This document shows positions 12,401-21,411 of a stretch of 64,000 nt of DNA, one piece after another; the stretch's first letter is position 1, and every line of letters starts with the position of its first letter. This DNA comes from Streptosporangium becharense (GTDB lineage: Bacteria > Actinomycetota > Actinomycetes > Streptosporangiales > Streptosporangiaceae), in contig NZ_JACHMP010000001.1 of assembly GCF_014204985.1 (NCBI RefSeq), forward strand, positions 5,022,001-5,086,000, read 5' to 3'. Both the position numbers and the translations under genes were made by a program. The notes below the pieces were generated by a model. It saw nothing but the letters and a program-made list of their open reading frames with translations. It was not told where the DNA came from and made no database searches.

Positions 12401-12662
12401 GCAGCGGGTCAACCTGGCGACCCCCGTCGCGATCACCGCCGGCACGACCTACGTCGTCTCGTACCACACGACCTCGGGCTTCTACGCCCTCAACAGGCCG
12501 TACTTCACCGCGGACTACGTCAACAGCCCGCTCGTCGCCCCGGCGGACGGCGTGTCGGGTGGTAACGGCGTGTACCGGTACGGCACGACGAACGGCTTCC
12601 CGTCGCGGAGCTACCAGGCCAGCAACTACTGGGTGGACGTGGTGTTCGTCCCCGGAGGGTAG
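9459..12662 (+). CDS. Secreted N,N-dimethylformamidase-beta-like / Ig-like / double DUF4082 protein
   Basis: 1067 residues from the GTG at 9459 (GGAAGG about 9 bases upstream; the GTG at 9465 is an alternative). A basic start (KTRRRHRLLR) and one hydrophobic segment at about 20-38 look like a signal peptide or anchor, followed by an Ala/Pro/Arg-rich stretch. Residues about 120-610 resemble the large C-terminal domain of N,N-dimethylformamidase beta subunit (DIYRIGYYGGMGAR, SVGHDEYWS). A bacterial Ig-like domain follows (about 625-720), then two DUF4082 domains (about 725-875 and 905-1065) joined by a Pro-Thr linker. The two DUF4082 copies share FYKG...NTGTH and YQASNYWVDVVF, so they arose by internal duplication. 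Likely cell-surface or secreted, role unknown. Amidase activity is not implied, since no partner subunit is present. Confidence 0.8.
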   Translation: MHVSERDGKTRRRHRLLRIGLVLAATAGAVCGIGNGTGLGIDADGRPVPQAVRPGAAPVAPAALAAPAAPARSAPDFAALAAAGARRQAREIRTGTGSGSRAGVRAAGRRAAAACPVTSVICVENSKPGNPASEWDVVGAGSSNIQGYATQMSVNRGETVRFKVETMATDYRLDIYRIGYYGGMGARQVATVQPSASLPQTQPNCAEETSTGLIDCGTWAVSASWPVPADAVSGVYIAKLVREDGRTGASHIIFVVRDDTRGSDLLMQTSDTTWQAYNRYGGNSLYFGAPANRAYKVSYNRPIRTRGTNDSDAPESFFFSAEYPMVRWLEANGYDVSYSTGVDTASRGQELREHRAFLSVGHDEYWSNEMRNNVESARDGGVNVAFFSGNEIFWKTRWQPSIDGTATPYRTLVCYKETHANAKIDPSPEWTGTWRDPRFSPPSDGGRPENRVTGTLFMVNGTVSDALTVPAEFAPLRFWRNTSVASLQPGQTATFPAGTLGFEWDEAPDDDFAPPGTVRLSRTTVAQSSKYLLDYGNTYGAGVATHSLTLYKVASGALVFGAGTVQWSWGLDATHDLAGPTADVRMRQATVNLLADMKAQPASLQPGLVPATASTDTTPPTSTITSPAAGASLPPGSGVIIQGTAADTGGGVVGAVEVSVDGGVRWRQATGRTSWQYGWTPQDSGTKTIMVRAVDDSGNVQATPTTRTVTVTGDCPCTIWSASTVPGVASTDDNAAVEVGVKFRASTAGTVSGVRFYKGSGNTGTHIGNLWTSGGQLLARATFTGETTGGWQQVNFATPVQVAAGTTYVASYFAPVGRYARNLSYFTGAFTSGPLTALASGTDGGNGVYRYATGTVFPDRTYQASNYWVDVVFTPSGSTPTPTPTITPTPTPTITPTPTPTVTPTPRSLWSDTTVPATPSADDPSAVTLGVKFRASVNGTVTGIKFYKGPQNTGTHTGSLWTSGGQLLATATFTGETASGWQRVNLATPVAITAGTTYVVSYHTTSGFYALNRPYFTADYVNSPLVAPADGVSGGNGVYRYGTTNGFPSRSYQASNYWVDVVFVPGG

Positions 12663-12687
12663 GCGGGTCCACCCGGCGGTCCCGTGT

Positions 12688-14484
12688 TCAGGGGGAGTTG
12701 AGCTCGCGGTGGACGGCCGGGACGACCTTGCGGAGGTAGCGGCCGAGCCTGATGAAGGACCGGCCGGTGGAGCGGAAGGCGTAGCGGATCGGGACCTCCC
12801 GGTAGACGTAGCCCTTGGCCAGCAGGTCCAGGGTGACGACCTGGGCGTAGTTGTAGTCGTGGACGACCTCGGCGGCGCGGGCCGCCGAGGGGGAGAAGGC
12901 GCGGTAGCCGCTCTGCCCGTCGGTCACGTCGTGCCTGGTCATCCAGCGGACCCACGCGGTGAGCAGGCGGTTGCCCAGCCGCCGGTGCGGGAGCATCCGC
13001 TCGATGGTCCCGGAGAACCGGGAGCCGACCACGTAGTCGGCCGTGCCGTCGAGCACCGGCGCCGCGACCCGCTCGATGTCCTCGGGGAAGTACTCCAGGT
13101 CGGCGTCCAGGTAGACCACGGCGGCGGGGGCGAGCGTGACCGCCTCCGCCAGCCCCCGCCGCAGCGCGGCGCCGAGCCCCAGGTTGCGTACCTGGGAGAC
13201 CACCCTGGCCCCCGCCTCGGCAGCCCGCGCGGCCGAGGCGTCGGTGGAGCCGTCGTCCACCACGATCGTGACCAGGCGGCGTCCGGCGACCGTGGCGGGC
13301 AGGCGGCGCACGACCTCGGCGACGGTCTCCTCCTCGTTGAACACCGGGACGAACGCCACCACCGGCGCGTCCGGGGCGATCGGCAGCGGCTCCGGCCGGC
13401 CGGGCAGCACCCGGTCGAGCCTCAGCCGGCCGAAGTAACCGGGGGACGGGGTCATGAGAGCGGCACCTCCGACAAGGAGCGAGTAGACCGTTTTGAGGGT
13501 GTGGGTGAGCAGGGCGACGGCGAACGCCGGGCCGGGTGCGGCACCGAGGGCGGACAACGCGGCGGTGGCCGCGGCCTCGTAGGAGCCGAACCCGCCTGGG
13601 GTGACGGCCACCGTCTGGGCGGCGATGGTCACGGCCGTCACCGCGACCGCCTCGGCCGGGGACAGCGTCACCCCGGCCAGCCGGGCGACCTCGTAGACGA
13701 CCGCGGACTCCAGTGCCCAGGCCGCGACCGCCGCGAGGAACACCGCCGCGAGCGTCCTCACCGGGAGCGCCTTCTCCGGGGACGCCCTCACCGGGGCCGC
13801 CTTCTGCGGAGACGCCCCCACCGGGAGCGCCGCCTCCCGCGCCACGCCGGGCACCGCCACGCCGGGCACCGCCGCGCCGGTGTCCGCCGCGCCGGGACGC
13901 GGAGGGTGGGAGCGGGTGCGCAGCAGCCAGGCCCCCGCGGCGACCATGACCAGGACGAGGCCGCCGAGCACCGGCCACAGCCAGGGGCCGGCGAGGGCCG
14001 TGACCAGGGCGGGAGCGCCGGCCGCGGCGAGCAGGACCACCGCGACCAGGTCGGCCGACCGGAGGGCGACGGTCGAGGCGATCACCGGGGCGGCCGGCAG
14101 ACCGGTCCTGCGCAGGACCGAGGTCACCCGCAGCGCCTCGCCCAGCCGGAACGGCAGCACATGGTTGCCCAGCAGGGAGACGTGCAGGGCGGCCCACGAC
14201 TGGCCGAGGGACAGACCGGGCAGCACCCGCCGCCACGACCAGGCCCGCAGGGCGAAGGCACACCCGTACAACACCAGGGCGGCCGACACCCCGAGCGGGT
14301 CGCGCAGCAGTGCCCGCGAGGCCGACGCCAGGTCGGGGCCGGAGACCGCGTGGGCGAGGTAGCCGAGGGCGACGACGAGGACCAGCACCCCGGCGACCCG
14401 CCGCGCCGGCTTCAGCGGCGACCGCCCGCCGGAACCGGACGTGGCGAGGCCAGGCGACGTACCAATGGGTACGGGGTCGACCAT
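12688..14484 (-). CDS. Flippase-like membrane domain fused to a GT2 glycosyltransferase
   Basis: 598 residues. The N-terminal half (about 20-330) is a polytopic lysylphosphatidylglycerol-synthase/UPF0104-type membrane domain (LLGNHVLPFRLGEALRV, TPGGFGSYEA). It is interrupted by an Ala/Pro-rich loop with repeated PVRASPEKALPVR-like units at about 210-260. The C-terminal half (about 365-598) is a GT-A fold: FVPVFNEEETV, VVDDGSTD and the metal-binding YLDADLEY, as in dolichyl/polyprenyl-phosphate mannose synthases. It probably makes or moves a polyprenyl-linked sugar at the membrane. The ATG at 14484 is chosen because it has an AGGA-type site and reads directly into the membrane domain. Longer versions would run through the iron box and the divergent gene. 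The start lies 37 bases from the iron box, suggesting iron control. Confidence 0.82.
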   Translation of the reverse strand: MVDPVPIGTSPGLATSGSGGRSPLKPARRVAGVLVLVVALGYLAHAVSGPDLASASRALLRDPLGVSAALVLYGCAFALRAWSWRRVLPGLSLGQSWAALHVSLLGNHVLPFRLGEALRVTSVLRRTGLPAAPVIASTVALRSADLVAVVLLAAAGAPALVTALAGPWLWPVLGGLVLVMVAAGAWLLRTRSHPPRPGAADTGAAVPGVAVPGVAREAALPVGASPQKAAPVRASPEKALPVRTLAAVFLAAVAAWALESAVVYEVARLAGVTLSPAEAVAVTAVTIAAQTVAVTPGGFGSYEAAATAALSALGAAPGPAFAVALLTHTLKTVYSLLVGGAALMTPSPGYFGRLRLDRVLPGRPEPLPIAPDAPVVAFVPVFNEEETVAEVVRRLPATVAGRRLVTIVVDDGSTDASAARAAEAGARVVSQVRNLGLGAALRRGLAEAVTLAPAAVVYLDADLEYFPEDIERVAAPVLDGTADYVVGSRFSGTIERMLPHRRLGNRLLTAWVRWMTRHDVTDGQSGYRAFSPSAARAAEVVHDYNYAQVVTLDLLAKGYVYREVPIRYAFRSTGRSFIRLGRYLRKVVPAVHRELNSP

Positions 14485-14520
14485 GAGGGTCCTCACACGA
14501 CGCTTTATGCTCTCAACAAG

Positions 14521-14539
14521 TGAGGTTAGGCTACCTTTA
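14521..14539. promoter_or_regulatory. Iron box (DtxR/IdeR/DmdR-type operator)
   Basis: The 19 bases TGAGGTTAGGCTACCTTTA match the established IdeR/DtxR consensus TTAGGTTAGGCTAACCTAA at 15 of 19 positions, with a near-perfect left half (8 of 9). It sits in the 79-base gap between the divergent flippase/GT2 gene and the epimerase gene that leads an operon ending near an iron ABC transporter. The position suits repression of both promoters when ferrous iron is plentiful. The match is seen in sequence; the regulation is inferred. Confidence 0.75.
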
Positions 14540-14563
14540 GTGATGTTACGGAGAGGGCAGCGG

Positions 14564-15559
14564 GTGTCATCCATCGTGACCGGGTCCGCCGGGTTCATCG
14601 GCCGGATGCTGACCCGTGCCCTCATCGAGGCCGGTGAGCGGGTCGTGGGCATCGACCGGATTCCCCAGCCCGCCGCGCCGGGGCTGACCGTCCTCACCGC
14701 CGACCTCCTCGACGGCGACGAACGTGTGCACGCCGCCCTGAGCGGCGCCGACGTGGTCTACCACCTGGCCGGCTGCCCCGGTGTGCGCGACCGCCGCCCC
14801 GGTGTCGCCCGGCGCCGTCACCGCGACAACGTCCTGGCCGGAGCCCGGGTGCTGGCCGCCGTGCCGCCGTCCGTGCCGCTGCTCGTCGCCTCCTCCAGCT
14901 CGGTGTACGGCGGCGCGCACGGCGGCCGGCCGAGCCGCGAGTCCGATCCGCTCCGGCCCGCGGGCGGCTACGCCGAGAGCAAGGTCCTGCTGGAACGGCT
15001 GTGCGCCGAGCGGATCGCCCGTGGCGGCACGACCACCGTGGTCCGGCCGTTCACCGTGGCCGGTGAGGGCCAGCGGCCCGACATGGCCCTGTCGCAGTGG
15101 CTGGCCGCCGCCCGCGAGGGCCGTCCGCTGCGGGTGCTCGGCTCGCTCGACCGCACCCGCGACGTCACCGACGTCCGCCAGGTCGCCCGCGCGCTGGCCG
15201 ACCTGGCAGCCCGTGGCGCGCGTGGCACGGTGAACATCGGCACCGGGCGAGGCCACACCCTGCGCGCGCTGGCCGCCGCCGTGGCGGAGACGCTCGGCGC
15301 CGAAGTCTCCTTCGCGGTCGAGCCCGCGCCTCCCGCCGAGCCCGGCGCCTCCCTGGCCGACACCTCCCGCCTGCGTTCCCTGATCGGCTGGGCACCCGAG
15401 ACCGACCTCCTCGACCTCGTCCGGCGTCAGGCCGCCGCGTCCGCGCTTCCCGGCCCCCGCGCGGGCGAGGCCGCACGGGCCACCGCGGCCGGCCGGTCCC
15501 GGCGTCGCGGCGCCGTTCGCGAGCCGTTCGCGCCGTCTCTCCTGGCGAAGGCGACATGA
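14564..15559 (+). CDS. NAD-dependent epimerase/dehydratase (extended SDR)
   Basis: 331 residues. The N-terminal Rossmann motif GSAGFIG (7-13) binds NAD(P). The catalytic set is intact: SSSSVYGG (about 110-117) supplies Ser/Thr, and Y136-x3-K140 in GGYAESK is the YxxxK pair. This fold epimerises or dehydrates nucleotide sugars; the substrate cannot be read from sequence. The GTG at 14564 follows GGAGAGGG; the earlier in-frame ATG at 14543 has the iron box where its ribosome binding site should be. The C-terminal about 35 residues are Arg/Ala-rich and non-conserved. The stop overlaps the next ATG by 4 bases. It is the first gene after the iron box. Confidence 0.85.
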   Translation: MSSIVTGSAGFIGRMLTRALIEAGERVVGIDRIPQPAAPGLTVLTADLLDGDERVHAALSGADVVYHLAGCPGVRDRRPGVARRRHRDNVLAGARVLAAVPPSVPLLVASSSSVYGGAHGGRPSRESDPLRPAGGYAESKVLLERLCAERIARGGTTTVVRPFTVAGEGQRPDMALSQWLAAAREGRPLRVLGSLDRTRDVTDVRQVARALADLAARGARGTVNIGTGRGHTLRALAAAVAETLGAEVSFAVEPAPPAEPGASLADTSRLRSLIGWAPETDLLDLVRRQAAASALPGPRAGEAARATAAGRSRRRGAVREPFAPSLLAKAT

Positions 15560-17355
15560 GCGGGCGCCCCCCGGCCCCGGAGACGGCCCCGCCCGCGACG
15601 CCGGCGGAGCGGGCCACGACCCGGGCCCCGGCGCGGGCGACGGTATCGGCGATGGTGTCGGCGCCGGCACGGGGGAAGGTGCCGGCGACGGTGTGGGCGG
15701 CGGCGCTGGTCGCGGTGGCCGGCACGGTGGCCGCGCTCCTCGGCGCCGGAGTGCGCTCCCGCTTCGGCGGTCACGTGGCGGTCGACGAGCCGCAGTACCT
15801 GCTGACCGCCCTGTCGCTCTTCGAGGACCTCGACCTCGACATCACCGACGAGCTCGACCAGCGGCGCTGGACGCCGTGGGCCGGTACCGAGCCGCTGCCG
15901 GTCCAGACCGAGGTGCTCGCCGACGGCACCCAGATCAGCCCGCACGACCCGCTGCTGCCGATCCTGCTCGCGCTCCCGATGGGGCTCGGCGGCTGGATCG
16001 CGGCCAAGGCGACCATGGCGGTCATGGCGGGGGCTCTCGCCGCGCTGGCCCTGTGGACGGCGGTCCGCCGGTTCGCGGTCCCGCTCCGGCTCGCCGCGGC
16101 CGGGGTGACGCTCGCCGCCGTCTCGGCACCCCTCGCCGTCTACGGCCAGCAGGTCTACCCCGAGCTGCCCGCCGCCCTGGCGGCCCTCGCCGCCGTGGCC
16201 CTGCTGACCGGTCCCGCCTTCGCACCCGGAGACCACCCGCGCGGCCGGGGCGTCGCCGCCTTCGGAGTGGTGATCATCGCGTTGCCGTGGCTGTCGGTGA
16301 AGTACGCGCCGGTGGCCGCGGCGATCGCCGGCCTCGCCCTGTGGCGGCTGTGGCGGATCGGCCGGGGGAGGGCCGACCGGCGGCCGGTGGTGGCGCTCGC
16401 CGCCTGGTTCGCCGCCATGGGAGTCGTCTACCTGGTGGTGCACCGCCTCGTCTGGGGTGGCTGGACGGTCTACGCCAGCGGCGACCACTTCCAGGAATCC
16501 GGGGAGTTCGGCGTGATGGGGTTCGACCCCAACTACGTCGGACGGGCCTCGCGTCTCGTCGGGCTGATGGTCGACCGGGGCTACGGCCTGGCGGCCTGGC
16601 AGCCCGCCTGGCTGTTGCTCCTGCCCGCGGTGGGCCTCGCGCTGTGGTGCCTACGTCCGCGCGGCGCGCTCCGGCACCGGCGCGGCGCGGTGCCACCGGA
16701 CCCGGCTCGGGTGACACGGCCGGATTCGTCCCGCGTGACACGGCCGGATTCGGCCACGGCGGCCTCGTCCCGCCCGTCCTCAGCGGTCTCGCCCCGTCCG
16801 TCCGGCACGGTGCCGCCGGGTCCGCCCTACGCGCTGCCGTCGCGCGCGTCCTTCGCGGCGCTGCTGCTCCCGCTCGCCGCCGGGTGGCTGACCGCGACGT
16901 TCGTCGCGCTGACCATGAACGGTCACTGGTGGCCGGGCCGTCAGCTCGTGGTGGTGCTGCCGCTCGCCCTGCTGCTCGTCCTCGTCCTGCTGGCGTCCCG
17001 GCCGGGCCGCCTGCGCTGGGCCGGGCTCACGCTGGGCCTGGCCGGAGCTGTCGACTACGCGTGGCTGCTGGCCGACGGGTACGCCCGGCGGATCACCTGG
17101 GTGAGCGGTTTCGAACAGGTCGGCTCGCCGCTCTACCGGCTCCTGCGTCCCGTCCTCCCCGACTACCGGCTCGGCTGGAGCGGTTTCTGGCCGCTCCACC
17201 TGACCTGGGTGCTCGTATCCGTCCTCCTGGTCGCGTACGGCATGCCGTACCTGCTGAAAGGAAGATCCGATGAAGAAGACCCCGATCCGCGCCGTGGCGG
17301 CGATGCTGGCGATGGCCGGCGCGCTGACCTTCGGCGTGGCCGCCTGCGGCGGTGA
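15556..17355 (+). CDS. Polytopic membrane protein, GT-C glycosyltransferase-like
   Basis: 599 residues with about ten hydrophobic segments. After the first segment comes a conserved acidic loop, HVAVDEPQYLLTA, where GT-C mannosyl/arabinosyltransferases carry their catalytic Asp/Glu. A Pro/Ser/Arg-rich cytoplasmic insert lies at about 375-430 (repeated RVTRPDS). It probably uses polyprenyl-phosphate sugars, possibly those supplied by the divergent GT2 fusion. The ATG overlaps the epimerase stop (ATGA). Odd: the last about 30 codons (after LLKGRSDEEDPDP) are charged, low in conservation value and overlap the downstream lipoprotein gene by 86 bases, so the functional protein probably ends around residue 572 or the tail is out-of-frame drift. 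Confidence 0.75.
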   Translation: MSGRPPAPETAPPATPAERATTRAPARATVSAMVSAPARGKVPATVWAAALVAVAGTVAALLGAGVRSRFGGHVAVDEPQYLLTALSLFEDLDLDITDELDQRRWTPWAGTEPLPVQTEVLADGTQISPHDPLLPILLALPMGLGGWIAAKATMAVMAGALAALALWTAVRRFAVPLRLAAAGVTLAAVSAPLAVYGQQVYPELPAALAALAAVALLTGPAFAPGDHPRGRGVAAFGVVIIALPWLSVKYAPVAAAIAGLALWRLWRIGRGRADRRPVVALAAWFAAMGVVYLVVHRLVWGGWTVYASGDHFQESGEFGVMGFDPNYVGRASRLVGLMVDRGYGLAAWQPAWLLLLPAVGLALWCLRPRGALRHRRGAVPPDPARVTRPDSSRVTRPDSATAASSRPSSAVSPRPSGTVPPGPPYALPSRASFAALLLPLAAGWLTATFVALTMNGHWWPGRQLVVVLPLALLLVLVLLASRPGRLRWAGLTLGLAGAVDYAWLLADGYARRITWVSGFEQVGSPLYRLLRPVLPDYRLGWSGFWPLHLTWVLVSVLLVAYGMPYLLKGRSDEEDPDPRRGGDAGDGRRADLRRGRLRR

Positions 17356-17404
17356 GAACGACGACGACGGCGGCGGTTCCTCCAGCTCCAGTTCCTCGGA
17401 GTGA
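17270..17404 (+). CDS. 44-residue lipoprotein with an Asp/Gly/Ser tail
   Basis: ATG at 17270 preceded by AAAGGAAG. A Lys-Lys start and hydrophobic segment (AAMLAMAGALTFGVAAC) end in a lipobox VAAC with the lipidated Cys at 26. The predicted mature peptide has only 19 residues: CGGENDDDGGG followed by seven serines and Glu. No known family is recognised. The gene overlaps the 3' end of the membrane-protein frame by 86 bases, and its codon bias is as strong as in neighbours, so the overlap is probably real. It ends just before two tandem hairpins and the iron-transport genes. The acidic ENDDD patch could bind cations or act as a surface tag; both are guesses. Confidence 0.7.
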   Translation: MKKTPIRAVAAMLAMAGALTFGVAACGGENDDDGGGSSSSSSSE

Positions 17405-17413
17405 CCGGACGCC

Positions 17414-17478
17414 CCTTCGGGACCCCGCCGGGTGCGGGGCCCCGAAGGAGCGCGTGCGCGGGCCCCGGCCGCGCACGC
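17414..17478 (+). terminator. Two tandem hairpins before the iron transporter
   Basis: First hairpin: CCTTCGGGACCCCG (17414-17427) pairs with 17435-17448 at 13 of 14 positions, loop 7. Second: GCGTGCGCGG (17452-17461) pairs perfectly with 17469-17478, loop 7. There is no U-tract. They may end or attenuate the epimerase-lipoprotein transcript, so the iron transporter could be reached by read-through or have its own weak promoter. Confidence 0.6.
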
Positions 17479-17520
17479 ACACAGCGGAAACAGCAGTAGC
17501 AAGCAGAAAGAAGTAAGCCC

Positions 17521-18543
17521 ATGTCGTTGCACAGGCTGGTAGCCGCCGCCCTTCTCCCCTTGGCGCTGCTCGCGTCCGCCTGCGGCGGCGGGGGAGACGG
17601 GGCCGAGGACTTCGGTGACGACTCCCTGGTGATCTACTCCGGACGCAACGAGAACCTCGTCGGCCCGCTGCTCGACAAGCTGAAGACCGCCACCGGCCTG
17701 GACGTCCAGGTCCGCTACGGCGACAGCGCCGAGCTGGCCGCGCAGATCCTGGAGGAGGGCGCCGACACCCGGGCCGACCTCTTCTTCTCCCAGGACGCCG
17801 GGGCGCTCGGCGCGCTGAGCGCCAAGCAGATGCTCGCGCCGGTCCCGCAGGACCTGCTGGGCCGGGTACCGGCCGAGTACCGTGGCGTGGACGGCACCTG
17901 GGTGGGCGTCTCCGGCCGGTCCCGGGTGGTCGTCTACGACCCCCGCACGGTCACCGCGCCGCCCAAGAGCGTCTTCGAGCTGACCGACCCGAAGTGGCGG
18001 GGCAAGGTCGGCTGGGCGCCGACCAACGCCTCGTTCCAGTCCTTCGTCACCGCGATGCGCGTGGTCTCCGGCGAGGACAAGGCCAGGCAGTGGCTGGAGG
18101 CGATGAAGGCCAACGGCACCCAGACCTACCCGAACAACGTCGAGATCCTCAACGCCGTCGACGCGGGGAAGCTCCAGCTCGGCCTGATCAACCACTACTA
18201 CTGGTATGAGAAGGTGGCCGAGAAGGGCGCCGGAGGAGTGCCCTCCAAGCTGGCCTACCTGCCGGGCGGTGACCCGGGTGCCCTGGTCAACGTCGCGGGT
18301 GTGGCCACGCTGAAGAACTCCAAGCACGCCGAGGCGGCCCGCAAGGCGACGGACTACCTGCTCGGTCCCGACGCGCAGAAGTATTTCGCCGAGACCACCA
18401 AGGAGTATCCGCTGATCGCCGGGGTGGCGACCGCCCCCGGCCTGCCGCCGCTCGACTCGCTGAAGGGGCCGGAGGTGGACCTGTCCAAGCTCGACTCGCT
18501 GGAGCAGACCATCACCCTCCTGCAAGACGTGGGCCTGGTCTAG
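17521..18543 (+). CDS. Ferric-iron ABC transporter, substrate-binding lipoprotein (FbpA-like)
   Basis: 340 residues. The signal peptide has lipobox LASAC with Cys21, so it is membrane-anchored on the outer face. The fold-specific SLVIYSGRNENLVGPLL and FFSQDAGALGAL motifs belong to the FbpA/AfuA/FutA ferric-binding group. The paired tyrosines Y226-Y227 in NHYYWYE match the tyrosines that coordinate Fe(III) in that family. It therefore most likely binds ferric iron directly rather than a siderophore. It is followed immediately by its permease and ATPase. The iron box 3 kb upstream, at the head of the same-strand gene run, supports the iron assignment. Confidence 0.9.
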   Translation: MSLHRLVAAALLPLALLASACGGGGDGAEDFGDDSLVIYSGRNENLVGPLLDKLKTATGLDVQVRYGDSAELAAQILEEGADTRADLFFSQDAGALGALSAKQMLAPVPQDLLGRVPAEYRGVDGTWVGVSGRSRVVVYDPRTVTAPPKSVFELTDPKWRGKVGWAPTNASFQSFVTAMRVVSGEDKARQWLEAMKANGTQTYPNNVEILNAVDAGKLQLGLINHYYWYEKVAEKGAGGVPSKLAYLPGGDPGALVNVAGVATLKNSKHAEAARKATDYLLGPDAQKYFAETTKEYPLIAGVATAPGLPPLDSLKGPEVDLSKLDSLEQTITLLQDVGLV

Positions 18544-20048
18544 ATGCCGTCTCGCCGGATTCCCGCGGGGCTGCTCTGGCCCGCCGGGGTGACGGCGGCG
18601 CTGGCGCTGCTCCCCGTCGCCTACCTGGCGGTCCGCTCGGTCGAGGGCGGCTCGGCCGCCGTGGCCAGGACCCTCCTGCGGGCCAGGACCCTGGAGCTGG
18701 CCGTGCGCAGCCTGGGCCTGGCGGCCGTGGTGACCGCGCTGTGCGTGATCGTGGGCGTCTCGCTGGCCTGGCTGGTGGTCAGGAGCGACCTTCCGGGCCG
18801 CCGCGTGTTCGGCATCCTCGCCGCGCTGCCGCTCGCGGTGCCGTCCTACGTCGCCGCCTACACCTGGGTGGCCTCCTTCGACCTGGAGGGGTTCGCCGGG
18901 TCGGTGCTGGTGCTCACCCTGTGCAGCTATCCCTACGTCTACCTGCCGGTGGCCGCGGCGCTCAGCCGGATGGACCCGGCCACCGAGGAGGTCGCCCTGT
19001 CGCTGGGCCGCAGCCGCTACGCGGTCGTGCTGCGGCAGCTGCGGCCCGCCGCGGCGGCGGGCGGGCTGCTGGTGGCGATGTACGTGCTCGCCGAGTTCGG
19101 CGCGGTGGCGATCATGCGTTTCGACGTCTTCACCACGCAGATCTACACCTCCTACCGGGCGGGCTTCAACCGGACCCCGGCTGCGGTGCTCGGCCTGCTG
19201 CTGGTGCTGATCACGCTCGTGATCGTCGCGGCCGAGTTCCGCACCCGCGGCCGGGCCGCGTACGCCATGCGGGGCGGAGCGGCGCGCAGGCCCCCGACGA
19301 TCCGGCTCGCCCCCGGGCCGAAGGCGCTCGCGCTGGCCGCCTCCGCCGCGCTGACCGGGCTGGCCGTGGGCTTCCCGCTGGCGAGCATCTGCTACTGGCT
19401 GCTGGGCGGCTCGTCGGCCCGGCTGGATCCGGCGGACCTGTCGGCGGCGGTGGGAGCCACGCTGGGGGTCGCGGCGGCGGGCGCGCTGCTCACCACGGCG
19501 CTGGCCGTCCCGGTCGGGATCATCGCGGCGCGCCACCGAGGCCGGACCGCGACCTTCCTGGAGCAGTCCACCTACGTCGGGCACTCGCTGCCCGGCATCG
19601 TCATGGCGCTGTCGCTGGTGTTCTTCGCTGTACGCTACGTCCCGGCGATCTACCAGCGGTGGCCGCTGCTGGTGATCGCCTATGCGGTGCTGTTCATGCC
19701 CGCCGCCGTCGGCGCGGTGCGGGCCTCGGTGCTCCAGTCGCCGCCGGTGCTGGAGGAGGTCGCCCGGTCGCTGGGCCGCACCCCGCTCCAGGCGGTGCGT
19801 ACGGTGACCCTCCCGCTGGCCCTGCCCGGGGTGCTGGCCGGGGCCGCGCTGGTGTTCCTGACCGCGATGAAGGAACTCCCGGCGACCCTGCTGCTCCGCC
19901 CCACCGGTGTGGAGACCCTCGCCACCCGCCTGTGGACGGAGACCGGCTCCGGCGCCTACGCCGCCGCCGCACCCTACGCCGCCCTGCTGATGCTTCTGGC
20001 GGCGGTCCCCGGGTTCCTCCTGGGCCGCCGCTCCCTGGAGGAGACCCG

Positions 20049-20052
<4 letters not shown>
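18544..20052 (+). CDS. Iron ABC transporter permease (FbpB-like)
   Basis: 502 residues with about twelve membrane segments in two homologous halves, the fused architecture of FbpB/AfuB permeases. Each half has an EAA-type loop that contacts the ATPase: EEVALSLGRSRYAVVLRQL (about 148-168) and EEVARSLGRTPLQAVRTV (about 400-418). The ATG directly abuts the stop of the binding-protein gene, and the stop overlaps the ATPase start (ATGA), so the three are one translational unit. It carries Fe(III) released by the binding protein across the membrane. Confidence 0.92.
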
Positions 20053-21065
<1,013 letters not shown>

Positions 21066-21411
21066 GGGGCGTGCTGCTCCCGCCTCACGGGTTGTTCTTC
21101 ACCGGAGGACCGCCTCACCCGCAGGGAGAGCGCCGCCGGTCCGGTGGCCGTCGCCGATCCGGGGCGGGTCGCGGTCTGCCGCCCGAGCGGTGCGGGCTCC
21201 GCCGACCCCGATGCGTCGCGCTGATTCCGGCGGGCCGGGTACGCCGGGAGATTTATCGCTATGCATCCAGCTTTCTTTATTTTCGCGAACGGTGTCCGGA
21301 TAGCAGGGTGTAACGGTGCCGCTCTTTTTCGGGTTGTCGGTCGTCGCGGTAGGAATTTTATACTAAATTTCTGATTATAGTGGGCGTTAGGGACAAGTAA
21401 GAGGTCGTGGC
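21066..21411. promoter_or_regulatory. AT-richer leader before the DUF2079 gene
   Basis: 346 bases without a gene. The second half is unusually AT-rich for this genome (TTTATTTTCGCG, TTTTATACTAAATTT). TTGTCG (21334-21339) with TATACT (21359-21364, spacer 19) is a possible promoter, and TATAGT at 21376-21381 is an alternative -10. Both are only plausible by eye. Confidence 0.35.

Noticed and set aside
9423..12467. Antisense frame over the secreted multidomain gene (10494-12467)
   Set aside because: Repetitive Arg/Gly/Pro composition and no recognisable domain; the forward gene is well supported.
16780..19584. 934-codon leftward frame across the iron-transport genes
   Set aside because: Opposes three intact, coupled ABC transporter genes; composition is typical of antisense shadow.
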